Of a stretch of DNA of 47,755 nucleotides, positions 26,437-34,014 are shown in pieces. The notes beneath the pieces were generated by a model, which made no database searches, was not told where the DNA came from, and worked only from the letters and a program-made list of their open reading frames with translations. Position 1 is the stretch's first letter. The number at the start of each line of letters is the position of its first letter. The position numbers were made by a program, and so were the translations under genes. Source of the stretch: Piscinibacter caeni (GTDB lineage: Bacteria; Pseudomonadota; Gammaproteobacteria; Burkholderiales; Burkholderiaceae_C); assembly GCA_003265685.1 (NCBI GenBank), contig QJOU01000074.1, positions 1 to 47,755 of the forward strand, given 5' to 3'.

Positions 26437-26931
26437 ATGCCCCTGTCCGACCTTCCCTTGCCCGCCGTGCTGCTCGGCATCGGCGCCACCGCCGTCATGG
26501 ATCTCTGGCTGCTGGCCCTGGCCCGGCTGGGCGTGCCGTCGTCCAGCTTCGCGCTCATCGGCCGCTGGGTCGGCCACATGGGGCGCGGCCGGTTCGTGCA
26601 CCCGGGCATCGCCACTGCGGCGCCGCTGCGGGCCGAGCTCGCGCTCGGCTGGGCCACCCACTACGCCATCGGCATCGCCTATGCCGCGCTGATGCTGGGC
26701 CTGGCCGGCAGCGACTGGCTTCAGCAGCCGACGCCGGCCCCCGCGCTGGCGTTCGGCCTGGCCACGCTGGCAGCGCCCTGGCTGGTGATGCAACCGGCCA
26801 TGGGGGCGGGCATCGCAGCGGCCAAGACGCCCGCGCCGTGGGCGAACCGCCTGCGCAGCGCCGCCAACCATGCCGTGTTCGGCCTTGGCCTCTACCTCGC
26901 CGCGGCGGCGCTGGCCGCGCTGCGCGGCTGA
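26437..26931 (+). CDS. DUF2938 membrane protein
   Basis: 164-residue protein with about four or five predicted membrane helices, for example VLLGIGATAVMDLWLLALA, THYAIGIAYAALMLGLA and HAVFGLGLYLAAAALAAL. The family match to DUF2938 is from the overall pattern (GRWVGHMGRGRFVH after the first helix); function is unknown. ATG 26437 has GAGG eight bases upstream. First gene downstream of the MerR-type promoter, with the flavodoxin gene 44 bp further on. Confidence 0.75.
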   Translation: MPLSDLPLPAVLLGIGATAVMDLWLLALARLGVPSSSFALIGRWVGHMGRGRFVHPGIATAAPLRAELALGWATHYAIGIAYAALMLGLAGSDWLQQPTPAPALAFGLATLAAPWLVMQPAMGAGIAAAKTPAPWANRLRSAANHAVFGLGLYLAAAALAALRG

Positions 26932-26975
26932 GCGCGCCCGCCAGCCATCAACTCCACCACCACGGACACCACACC

Positions 26976-27584
26976 ATGAAGAAGATCGCCATCGTCTACC
27001 ACAGTGCCCACGGGCACACCGAGTTCATCGCCCGACAGGTCTGCCAGGGCGCACGCAGCGTCGCCGGCGTCGAGGTCGGCCTGGTCCGCGCCGAGGCCAT
27101 CGCCGGATCCCCCGACGACCTGCTCGCCTACGACGGTTTCGTCCTGGGCTCGCCGACCTACCTCGGCGGCGTCTCCGCGCCGTTCAAGAGCTTCATGGAC
27201 GCCACCGGTCGCCTGTGGCGCACCCAGCGGCTCAAGGGCCGGCTGGCGGCCGGCTTCACCGTGTCATCGCTGCCGGCGGGCGACAAGCAGTCGACGCTGT
27301 TCTCCATGTTCGTCTTCAGCATGCAGCACGGCATGCTGTGGGTCGGCAACCCGATCCTGCCCGAGCAGCACGACGGCGTGCCCTACGACGAGGCGGCCAA
27401 CCGGCTGGGCTCCTGGTCGGGCCTGATGGCCCAGGCAGGACATTCGGCGCCTGCCGATGCCTTCGTGCCGGGCGACGTGAAGACCGCGCGCATGTTCGGC
27501 CGGCATGTGGCCGAGAGCCTGCTGCGCATGTCCGGGCCGGTGCCTGCTGCCAGGCCCCTGGCAGCACCGGTCTCACCGGTCTGA
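26976..27584 (+). CDS. Flavodoxin-like NAD(P)H:quinone oxidoreductase / FMN reductase
   Basis: 202-residue flavodoxin-fold protein. The FMN phosphate-binding loop is at the start (IVYHSAHGHTEFIA, about 5-18), followed by GFVLGSPTYLGGVSAPFKSFMD, the WrbA-style flavin-binding segment. WrbA-type proteins reduce quinones by two electrons and protect against oxidative stress. It differs from WrbA in the central region (KQSTLFSMFVFSMQHGMLWVG), so it is a relative and not WrbA itself. Second gene of the MerR-controlled group. Confidence 0.85.
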   Translation: MKKIAIVYHSAHGHTEFIARQVCQGARSVAGVEVGLVRAEAIAGSPDDLLAYDGFVLGSPTYLGGVSAPFKSFMDATGRLWRTQRLKGRLAAGFTVSSLPAGDKQSTLFSMFVFSMQHGMLWVGNPILPEQHDGVPYDEAANRLGSWSGLMAQAGHSAPADAFVPGDVKTARMFGRHVAESLLRMSGPVPAARPLAAPVSPV

Positions 27585-27599
27585 GCGGGAGGCCCGACC

Positions 27600-27827
27600 A
27601 TGTTTCCCCGCAAGTTCGGCCCCGTCCTGTTCGGGCTGCTGCTCTCCGGCCTGATGTCGCTGCTCGTCTCGGGCATCGCTACCGTGCGAGCGCTGGGCAT
27701 CGGCGCGGGCTTCGCGCTGGCCTGGGCCGGCGCCTGGCTCACCTCGTGGCTGCTGGCGTTCCCGGCCGTGCTGCTGGTCGCGCCGCTGGCCCGGCGGGCC
27801 GTGGCCCGGCTGGTGCGCGAGGACTGA
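27600..27827 (+). CDS. DUF2798 small membrane protein
   Basis: 75-residue protein with two predicted membrane helices (about 8-27 and 35-62) and short basic ends, consistent with DUF2798. Function unknown. ATG 27600 follows GGGAGG by eight bases and lies 15 bp after the flavodoxin stop, so it is probably the last gene of the MerR-controlled transcript. The convergent peroxidase gene ends 28 bp downstream. Confidence 0.7.
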   Translation: MFPRKFGPVLFGLLLSGLMSLLVSGIATVRALGIGAGFALAWAGAWLTSWLLAFPAVLLVAPLARRAVARLVRED

Positions 27828-27855
27828 TGCACCGCCCCCGGGGCCACGCCCGGTG

Positions 27856-29139
27856 CTACGGTGCCGGTGCCGGGCCGAGGGTGCGGAGGAATGCCACCAG
27901 GTCGCGCGCCTGCGTGTCCGTCAGGCGGATCGGGATCCGATCGGCGCGAGCGCTGCCGCCACGCACCAGCTCCGACTGCCCCGTCGCAGCCGCTGGCGCG
28001 CGACGGTAGTGCGCCACGACCTCCTCGAGCGTGCCGAACTGCCCGGCGTGCATGTAGGGCGCGCGGCCGGCGACGTGGCGCAGGCTGGGCGTCTTGAATG
28101 CGCCCTCCATAGCCGGGTCGTCGGTCGGCAGGAACTCCAGTTCCGAGCAGGATGCGCGCGGCGTGTCGCTGTAGATCCCACGGCAGTTGAACTCGTCGGC
28201 CAGCACAGCGGCCACGGCCTGGGCGCGGCCGCGGTCCGGCTGAGACGGATCGCGCGGCGGCACGCCGGTGTTGTGGAAGTGCTGGTCGGTCAGCAGCGGC
28301 CCGTTGTGGCAGGTGGCGCACTGGCCAGGGCCGATGAAGACGCGCAGGCCGTCCACTTCCTGGGCCGACAGCACCTGCTGCCCCGCGGTGTCGCCCCGCA
28401 GCACCGCGGCGACGTAGCGGTCGAAACGTGCGTCGGGGTAGCGGATGGTTCGCTCGTAGGCCGCGATCGACTTGCCCAGGTTCGCGAACACGCGGTTGAC
28501 GGCTTCGCGCTGCGCCGGCGGCATCGCCTGCCAGGCGAGGCGCTCGTCGCGGCTGCCGAGCGGGCTGGCGCGAGCGGGCAGCCCCTGCAGCGAGGGGAAG
28601 GGGCCGAACAGCGCCTCGTACTCGGCCCGGTAATGTGCCTGCAGCACGCGCACCAGCTGCACGCGGTTCGCGCCATGCTCGGCGGCGTCTTCCAGCGGAC
28701 CGAGCGCCTGCGACCACAGGCTGTCCTTGCGCCCGTCCCAGAACAGCCACGGTCCGTGCCCCGCGGCGGCGATCGGCATCGTGCGCCGGCGCCCCGTCGC
28801 CACGCCCTGGCCCACCGGCCGTCCGTCCTGGAACTCGCGGCCCGGGTCATGGCAGGTGGCACAGGCCACCTGGCCGTTGCTCGACAGCCGGGTGTCCGAA
28901 AAGAGGCGCCGGCCCAGCGCGACGGCCTCGGCACGCGCCTCGACCGCGTTCGACGGGTCGGCCGGCGGCTCGGCCAGGCGCGACAGCTGCATCGACGCGA
29001 GGGTGGCCTTCTCGGCTGCGGTCCAGCCGTCGTGGCGATGCTCGTCGGCCGGCCCCGACCAGGCCGCCGCCACCAGGCCCAGCACGCCGGCCACCAGCGC
29101 GAGCGCCGGGCCCGCCACCGCGGGCAGACGCGGCCTCAT
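27856..29139 (-). CDS. Di-haem cytochrome c peroxidase (CcpA/MauG superfamily)
   Basis: 427-residue periplasmic protein with an N-terminal membrane/signal segment (about 8-27) and two c-type haem motifs, CATCH at 93-97 and 274-278, in the bacterial cytochrome c peroxidase layout. Characteristic segments follow the haems: FQDGRPVGQGVATGRRRTMPI after the first, and FKTPSLRHVAGRAPYMHAGQFGTLEEVV, whose Met-His is near the distal haem ligand. Likely peroxide reduction with electrons from a cytochrome or cupredoxin; MauG-type oxidative modification is an alternative. Translationally coupled to the FixH-like gene by a four-base overlap. Confidence 0.9.
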   Translation of the reverse strand: MRPRLPAVAGPALALVAGVLGLVAAAWSGPADEHRHDGWTAAEKATLASMQLSRLAEPPADPSNAVEARAEAVALGRRLFSDTRLSSNGQVACATCHDPGREFQDGRPVGQGVATGRRRTMPIAAAGHGPWLFWDGRKDSLWSQALGPLEDAAEHGANRVQLVRVLQAHYRAEYEALFGPFPSLQGLPARASPLGSRDERLAWQAMPPAQREAVNRVFANLGKSIAAYERTIRYPDARFDRYVAAVLRGDTAGQQVLSAQEVDGLRVFIGPGQCATCHNGPLLTDQHFHNTGVPPRDPSQPDRGRAQAVAAVLADEFNCRGIYSDTPRASCSELEFLPTDDPAMEGAFKTPSLRHVAGRAPYMHAGQFGTLEEVVAHYRRAPAAATGQSELVRGGSARADRIPIRLTDTQARDLVAFLRTLGPAPAP

Positions 29140-29588
29140 GGCGCGACTGGGCGCTGTAGGCCGGCGTCGGTGAGGACGATGTTGAACACCGCCGTGTCGG
29201 CAACGCCGTCCGCCGCAATGGTCAGCCGCAGGTCCCACCAGCCGGTCATGCTGAACTTCATGCCTTCGAGGGCGTAGACCCCGGGGCCGAGTTCGCGCGT
29301 CACGCGTGGTCGGGTCGGCAGGCCGTGGCCGTGTTGCGGCATGCCGCCGTCGACGCTGACCGCCGCGTGCGACACCGGCGTGCCGTCGGGGGTCGTCACC
29401 CGCAGCTGCCAGGCATGCATCTGGTTGACCGCCGGACCGGTGGACGGGGGCTGCAGGCCGACCACGAACTTGCCTTGCGTGCTGGCGTGCTGCAGAGTCA
29501 GGTCGAGGTCCCGGGGGGCGGCGCAGGCCGTGGCGAGAAGGGTGGAGGCGAGGGCGGCGACGACCGCCGCGGGAATGCGAGGCAACAT
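29136..29588 (-). CDS. FixH/YtkA-like periplasmic protein
   Basis: 150-residue protein with a signal peptide ending LLATAC, a weak lipobox, so it may be a lipoprotein or a cleaved periplasmic protein. The rest is a small beta-sandwich: HAWQLRVTTPDGTPVSHAAVSVDGGMPQHGHG..., then GMKFSMTGWWDLRLTI. This resembles the YtkA/FixH-like Ig domains found with cytochromes and copper proteins. The H/M-rich segment MPQHGHG is a possible copper site. The neighbour is a di-haem peroxidase, which supports an electron-transfer or metal role. Assignment is by domain style. Confidence 0.6.
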   Translation of the reverse strand: MLPRIPAAVVAALASTLLATACAAPRDLDLTLQHASTQGKFVVGLQPPSTGPAVNQMHAWQLRVTTPDGTPVSHAAVSVDGGMPQHGHGLPTRPRVTRELGPGVYALEGMKFSMTGWWDLRLTIAADGVADTAVFNIVLTDAGLQRPVAP

Positions 29589-29659
29589 GGGAGCAGATCC
29601 GTTGTTGTGGCGAAGGGAAGGGCGGGCGGCCGCAGCGGTGGAGCGGCTTCGGGCCGGGG

Positions 29660-30025
29660 CTAGCGGCGCGCCAGGTCGATGAGGCGCTGCAGGTCCGGCG
29701 CGATCGGCATCGGCTCGAAGCCGCTGACATTGCTGCCGCCGGTGTTGCCGAGCGGCACCCAGAGCCAGGTCTTCGTGAAGGCGCCGACCATGCGCCAGGC
29801 CTGACCGATGGCTTCGACCGTCACCTGTTGCCGCAGAGCCCAGCAGAACATCGCCCAGTGCACGCGCACGTGCTCGACGGTCGACGCCTGGCCGAGCACA
29901 TGGGCACGCTCGAGGCGAACAAAGGCCGAGGCGAACTCGCCGCGGGACTCGTGGCGCGCGGCGGCGTCGAGCTCGTACTGGACGAAGGGGCGTATGCGCC
30001 GGGCGAATCGAAGGGAAAGGTTCAT
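29660..30025 (-). CDS. DUF3703-like protein
   Basis: 121-residue soluble, mostly helical protein. The conserved-looking segments are FASAFVRLERAHVLGQ (about 36-51), EHVRVHWAMFCWAL and PLGNTGGSNVSGFEPMPIAPDL near the end, which fit my memory of DUF3703. Unknown function; the family often sits with metal- or redox-related genes. ATG 30025 has GGAG eight bases upstream. First gene of the minus-strand group DUF3703-FixH-like-peroxidase (71-bp gap to the next), divergent from the AraC-type regulator. Confidence 0.6.
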   Translation of the reverse strand: MNLSLRFARRIRPFVQYELDAAARHESRGEFASAFVRLERAHVLGQASTVEHVRVHWAMFCWALRQQVTVEAIGQAWRMVGAFTKTWLWVPLGNTGGSNVSGFEPMPIAPDLQRLIDLARR

Positions 30026-30124
30026 CGTGCAACTCCGCAATCAAGCACTCGGGATGGGCAGGATTCTGTGGAGCCGGGCGCGCACGGACTTGAACGAAAC
30101 GGCTGACTTGCAGGGGGCGCCGCG

Positions 30125-30973
30125 GTGACGAAGCCGCGCGGCGGCAAGGCGCCCGAGGCGGGCGGCCCGGCAGGGTGGATGTCCCGTACCAATGCGTCGA
30201 CCGGGCGCATCTACTTCTGGCCGGGTGGCAGCCTCTGGATCGGCCGCGGGCAGGGGCGCACCGAATGGCATGAACACCATGCCCATCAACTCGTGGTGGT
30301 TCCCGCGGGCCGCTTCCGGTTCCGGACGGACGCCGACGGGCCCTGGCAGGCGTTCGATGCGGCCTTCGTGCCGAGCCACCGGCCACATCAGTTCGACACC
30401 GATCCCCAGCCGATGGCGCACCTGTTCGTGGAGCCGGAGAGCCGTGCCGGGCGCGCGCTGACCGGGCGCTTCGGCGCCGACGCCGTCGCCGCGCTGCCCG
30501 AGGCGGACGGCCGCGCAGCGGCGCACACCCTGTTCGATGCGTTCGATGCGACACCGCGGCGCGAGGCCATGGTCGACGTCGCGGCGCAGGTGCTGGCGCG
30601 GCTGTGCGGGGCCACGACGGAGGTCGACCGTTCGATCGACGAGCGCCTGGCGCGTGCGCTGGCGTTCATCCGCGCGCATGTCCGGGAGCGCATCACCCTC
30701 GGCGACGCCGCCGCGGCGGCGGCGCTGTCTGCCAGCCGGTTCCGCCATCTTTTCGCGGTTCGGACGGGCTGCTCGTTCCGCGCCTACGTGCTCTGGCAGC
30801 GCATCAATGTGGCCATCGAATCGGCGGCCGCCGGTGCCTCGTGGACCGAGGCCGCCCATGACGCAGGCTTCGCCGATTCGGCGCACCTGGCACGAACACA
30901 CAAGCGCATGTTCGGCATCGAGCCGACGGCGGTCCGGGTGCCGCCGTCGGAGGAAGCCCGCACAGGCTCCTGA
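30125..30973 (+). CDS. AraC-family transcriptional regulator
   Basis: 282-residue regulator. The N-terminal half is a cupin-like sensor (HEHHAHQLVVVPAGRFRFRTD... FVPSHRPHQFDT). The C-terminal half has two AraC helix-turn-helix motifs (about 185-265: ITLGDAAAAAALSASRFRHLF and WTEAAHDAGFADSAHLARTHKRMFGIEPT). The GTG at 30125 has a purine-rich AGGGGG upstream; ATG 30179 is an alternative that removes 18 residues. Divergent from the DUF3703/FixH-like/peroxidase genes across about 100 bp, so that group is its likely target. The cupin histidines hint at a small-molecule or metal ligand. Confidence 0.88.
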   Translation: MTKPRGGKAPEAGGPAGWMSRTNASTGRIYFWPGGSLWIGRGQGRTEWHEHHAHQLVVVPAGRFRFRTDADGPWQAFDAAFVPSHRPHQFDTDPQPMAHLFVEPESRAGRALTGRFGADAVAALPEADGRAAAHTLFDAFDATPRREAMVDVAAQVLARLCGATTEVDRSIDERLARALAFIRAHVRERITLGDAAAAAALSASRFRHLFAVRTGCSFRAYVLWQRINVAIESAAAGASWTEAAHDAGFADSAHLARTHKRMFGIEPTAVRVPPSEEARTGS

Positions 30974-31020
30974 GCTGTATGCGCTACGATGTATATTATG
31001 TAAACTCTTGCGGATAGCAA

Positions 31021-31190
31021 GAATCCTGGCCGAGCACCAGTTCGGCTAACGAGGCGCAGATCGTCGAAGCGCGCTGGGCCATGCCGATCGGGCGTAACTG
31101 GGCGACGCACCGTTCGACGATCGCATCGAGGACTTCCACATCCACGCGGGCGCGCTGAGCGCCTAGGAGATCGCCGCGTTGACGCAGTGA
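31021..31190 (+). pseudogene. Decayed LamG-type lectin domain fragment
   Basis: Within the 399-bp stretch 30974-31372, which has no intact gene, this segment translates as IGRNWATH (31087-31110) and, after a one-base frame change, PFDDRIEDFHIHAGALSA-stop-EIAALTQ-stop (to 31190). That is the typical C-terminal end of a LamG/concanavalin-like domain attached to secreted glycoside hydrolases, where the usual text is close to FDGRIDDFRIY..ALSA.EIAAL. At least one frameshift near 31110 and an in-frame TAG (31164-31166) show it is dead. No promoter or start is left. The rest of the stretch is an AT-richer patch near 30985-31020 with a short hairpin (CTTGC/GCAAG), and nothing else I can name. Confidence 0.5.
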
Positions 31191-31372
31191 CGGTGCTCGG
31201 AGCGCTGGCGCACGGTCGACGCCGGTTCGTGAACCGCTGCTCGGACGGACACGGCGCCTTACCCGCCGTCACCGAATCATCATGTTCTGCAGCAGGCGCG
31301 CATGTACGGTCGCGCCGGCACGACGAGCCTGCCCACCCTCTTCCCCCGGGCGATCGATGAAGCCCTGAACCG

Positions 31373-33682
31373 ATGAAACTGACGCGACGTTCGGCCGCAC
31401 TGGCCTCCCTCTCCGTGTTGTTCACCGCTTGCGGCGGCGGTGGGGGCGGCGGTGACACGCCACCGCCACCCGCGGGGGGCGGCGCCCCCGCGCCGGGACC
31501 GGGCACGCCTCCGCCGCCTCCGCCACCGCCGCCCCCTCCGCCGCCGCCGCCTCCGCCCGCGCCGGCCAACGGCTACCGCTGGAGCAACCTCGCGATGGGC
31601 GGCGGCGGTTACGTCACCGCGGTGATCGCGAGCCGCACGCAGCGCAACCTGTTCTACGCCCGCACCGATGTCGGCGGCGCGTACCGCTGGGAGCACGCCA
31701 CCGGCCGCTGGGTGCCGCTGCACGACTTCCTGTCGGAAGACGACGTCGGCCTGATGGGCATCGAGTCGCTCGCGCTCGACCCGAAGGACTCGGCGGTGCT
31801 GTACGTGCTCGCCGGCACGCCGTACTTCAGCAATGGCAAGACCGTCGTGATGCGCTCGACGGACTACGGCAAGACCTTCTCGCGCATCACCGACGTCAGC
31901 GCGCAGTTCCGCGTCAACGGCAACGGCATGGGCCGCGGCAACGGCGAGAAGCTGCAGGTCGACCCGGGCAACAGCAACGTCGTGTATGCGGGCTCGCGCA
32001 ACAACGGCCTGTTCCGGAGCACCGACGCGGGCGCGAGCTTCATGCGCCTCGCCTCGCTGCCGGTCACCACGACGCCGAACGAGGCCGGCATCGCCTTCGT
32101 GCTGCTGGACCCCACCAGCGTCGCGAACGGCGCGGCGCAGCGGCTGTTCGTCGGCGTCTCGCGCTACGGCTCGGTCGGCGCGAACCTCTACCGCAGCGAC
32201 GACGCCGGCACGACCTTCACGCCGGTGGCCAACGCGCCGGCGGACCTCCTGCCGCAGCGCGCCGTTTTCGCCGGCGACGGCAACCTGTTCATCACCTATG
32301 CGAACGGCGCCGGCCCGCACCCGGGCTCCGACAGCCTGAACCCGCCCGAGCCGATGAGCGAAGGCGCGGTGTGGAAGTACAACGTCGCCGCGGGCAGCTG
32401 GACCAAGGTGACGCCGGCCGGCGTCACGAACGGCTACTCCGGCGTGACGGTCGATCCGAACAACTCGCAGCGGATCCTTGTGTCGACGATCAACTGCTGG
32501 GCCTCGCAGGGCAGCGCCTACGGCGATCAGTTCCTGCTCAGCACGAACGGCGGCACGAGCTGGACCAACGTGGTGCAGCGCGGCTTCGCGCTCGACAACG
32601 ACGGCGTAACCTGGATCGGCCAGAACAGCATCCACTGGGCGAGCAGCATCGAGTTCGATCCGTTCGACACGAAGTCGGCCTGGGTCACCTCGGGCAACGG
32701 CGTCTTCCGGACGACCAACCTCGATGCGACGCCGACGACCTGGACCTTCGCGGTCCGCGGGCTGGAGGAAACCGTGCCGCTCGGCCTCGTCAGCGTGCCC
32801 GGCGGGCCGGTGCTGTCGACGATCGGCGACTACGACGGCTTCCGCCACACCGACATCGACGTCTACGCGCCGATCCACACGCCGCGCATCGGCTCGACCA
32901 GCGGGCTGACGGTGGCGGCGGCGAACACCAAGGTCGTCGTGCGCTCCGGAGGCGGCAAGATCTTCCGCTCGTCCGACACCGGACAGACCTGGTCGGCCGT
33001 TACCGCGCCGGCGACGACGAACAACTGGGTCATGCTGTCGGCCGACGGCGGCACCCTGCTGGTCACGACCGCCGTCAACAACGCCAACGTCAGCTACCGC
33101 TCGACGAACTTCACCGCCGCGAGCCCGACCTGGACGCAGGTGACGGGCCTGGGCAACAACGGCGCGCGGCCCGAGGCCGACCCGGTCAACCCGGCCAAGT
33201 TCTACGCCTACGACCCCGGGGCGGGACGGATGCTCGTCAGCACCGACGGCGGCGCGAGCTTCGCCGCCGCCGGCACGCTGGACAACTGGGGCGCGACGCT
33301 GATGCGCGCCGCCCCCGGCCGCGAGGGCGACGTGTGGGTCGCGCTGCGCGGCGGCGGCCTGGCGCGCTCGACGAACTCGGGCGCCTCGTTCAGCAAGCTG
33401 GCCAAGGTGAACTACTGCGCCGCAGTCGGCTTCGGCAAGACGATGAGCGGTGCGAGTTATCCGACCGTGTTCATCTGGGGCTCGGTCGACAGCGGCAAAC
33501 GCGGCATCTACCGCTCGACCGACGCGGGTGCGAGCTGGATCCGCATCAACGACGACACGCACCAGTTCGGCGGGCCCGGTAACGGGCAGTTCGTCGCCGG
33601 CGACATGAACACCGAAGGGGTGGTCTACATGAGCACCGTCGGGCGCGGCGTCGTCTACGGCGCGCCGGTGACGACGCCATGA
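31373..33682 (+). CDS. GH74-type xyloglucanase-like lipoprotein
   Basis: 769-residue secreted lipoprotein. The signal peptide ends in FTAC (C20), followed by a seven-Gly run, a Pro/Gly-rich spacer and an unbroken run of 17 prolines (about 46-62). The rest is two seven-bladed BNR-type beta-propellers of the GH74 family, with repeated RSTDAG/STNGG Asp-box motifs. Probable catalytic aspartates are D99 (YARTDVGGAYRW) and D486 (STIGDYDGFRH), the positions of the GH74 base and acid. Likely an outer-membrane-anchored endo-xyloglucanase or a related beta-glucanase, facing outward. It stands alone; no transporter or other carbohydrate enzyme is next to it. The ATG has no strong Shine-Dalgarno. Confidence 0.85.
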   Translation: MKLTRRSAALASLSVLFTACGGGGGGGDTPPPPAGGGAPAPGPGTPPPPPPPPPPPPPPPPPAPANGYRWSNLAMGGGGYVTAVIASRTQRNLFYARTDVGGAYRWEHATGRWVPLHDFLSEDDVGLMGIESLALDPKDSAVLYVLAGTPYFSNGKTVVMRSTDYGKTFSRITDVSAQFRVNGNGMGRGNGEKLQVDPGNSNVVYAGSRNNGLFRSTDAGASFMRLASLPVTTTPNEAGIAFVLLDPTSVANGAAQRLFVGVSRYGSVGANLYRSDDAGTTFTPVANAPADLLPQRAVFAGDGNLFITYANGAGPHPGSDSLNPPEPMSEGAVWKYNVAAGSWTKVTPAGVTNGYSGVTVDPNNSQRILVSTINCWASQGSAYGDQFLLSTNGGTSWTNVVQRGFALDNDGVTWIGQNSIHWASSIEFDPFDTKSAWVTSGNGVFRTTNLDATPTTWTFAVRGLEETVPLGLVSVPGGPVLSTIGDYDGFRHTDIDVYAPIHTPRIGSTSGLTVAAANTKVVVRSGGGKIFRSSDTGQTWSAVTAPATTNNWVMLSADGGTLLVTTAVNNANVSYRSTNFTAASPTWTQVTGLGNNGARPEADPVNPAKFYAYDPGAGRMLVSTDGGASFAAAGTLDNWGATLMRAAPGREGDVWVALRGGGLARSTNSGASFSKLAKVNYCAAVGFGKTMSGASYPTVFIWGSVDSGKRGIYRSTDAGASWIRINDDTHQFGGPGNGQFVAGDMNTEGVVYMSTVGRGVVYGAPVTTP

Positions 33683-33844
33683 TGGCGTGGCCGGCATGGC
33701 GTCGGCCGGCGGCACGTCGCCGGCGCCGTGCGAGGCGCGCTCACTGAGACGCTCGACCCCTGCGGCGACACGGCGCCGTCGGCCACCACCTGCGCGACGG
33801 CCCGCAGCGCGTGGACGCCCGACAAACGGGGAAGCGCAAACAGC

Positions 33845-33866
33845 GACGGGCCCCGAAGGGCCCGTC
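33845..33866 (-). terminator. GC-rich hairpin downstream of tRNA-Ser
   Basis: GACGGGCCC and GGGCCCGTC flank a 4-base loop on both strands. It lies 18 bases beyond the 3' end of the minus-strand tRNA-Ser and before the convergent GH74 gene, so it may end either transcript. No long T run follows, so terminator status is moderate. The remaining 33683-33844 holds nothing recognisable. Confidence 0.5.
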
Positions 33867-33884
33867 TTGAACTGCACAGCTGTG

Positions 33885-33977
33885 TGGCGGAGTCGGAGGG
33901 ATTCGAACCCTCGATGCAGGTTTTGCCCGCATACTCCCTTAGCAGGGGAGCACCTTCGGCCTCTCGGTCACGACTCC
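33885..33977 (-). tRNA. tRNA-Ser (anticodon GCT)
   Basis: On the minus strand the acceptor GGAGTCG (complement of 33971-33977) pairs with CGACTCC (complement of 33889-33895), with discriminator G and encoded CCA ending at 33885. Anticodon GCT (complement of 33941-33943) sits in the loop CTGCTAA. The long variable arm expected of class II tRNA-Ser and the T-loop GGTTCGAATCC are present. Confidence 0.96.
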
Positions 33978-34014
33978 GGCGAAGAGTGCGATTCTAGCGG
34001 TAATCGCTCCCGGC

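Noticed and set aside
26838-27584. Longer upstream start for the flavodoxin gene
   Set aside because: The extension overlaps the DUF2938 gene and adds low-complexity residues; ATG 26976 gives the flavodoxin fold N-terminus.
31228-31241. Shared GTTCGTGAACCGC between 31228-31241 and the lysC upstream hairpin near 35328-35340
   Set aside because: Only 13 bases and self-complementary in part; likely chance at this composition.
31280-33877. 865-codon minus-strand open frame across the GH74 gene
   Set aside because: Antisense shadow of a gene with clear signal peptide, Asp-boxes and catalytic residues on the plus strand.
33885-33977. tRNA-Ser as an attachment site with a direct repeat
   Set aside because: I looked for a second copy of the tRNA 3' end in the window and did not find one, nor an integrase gene; an island boundary remains only a suggestion.
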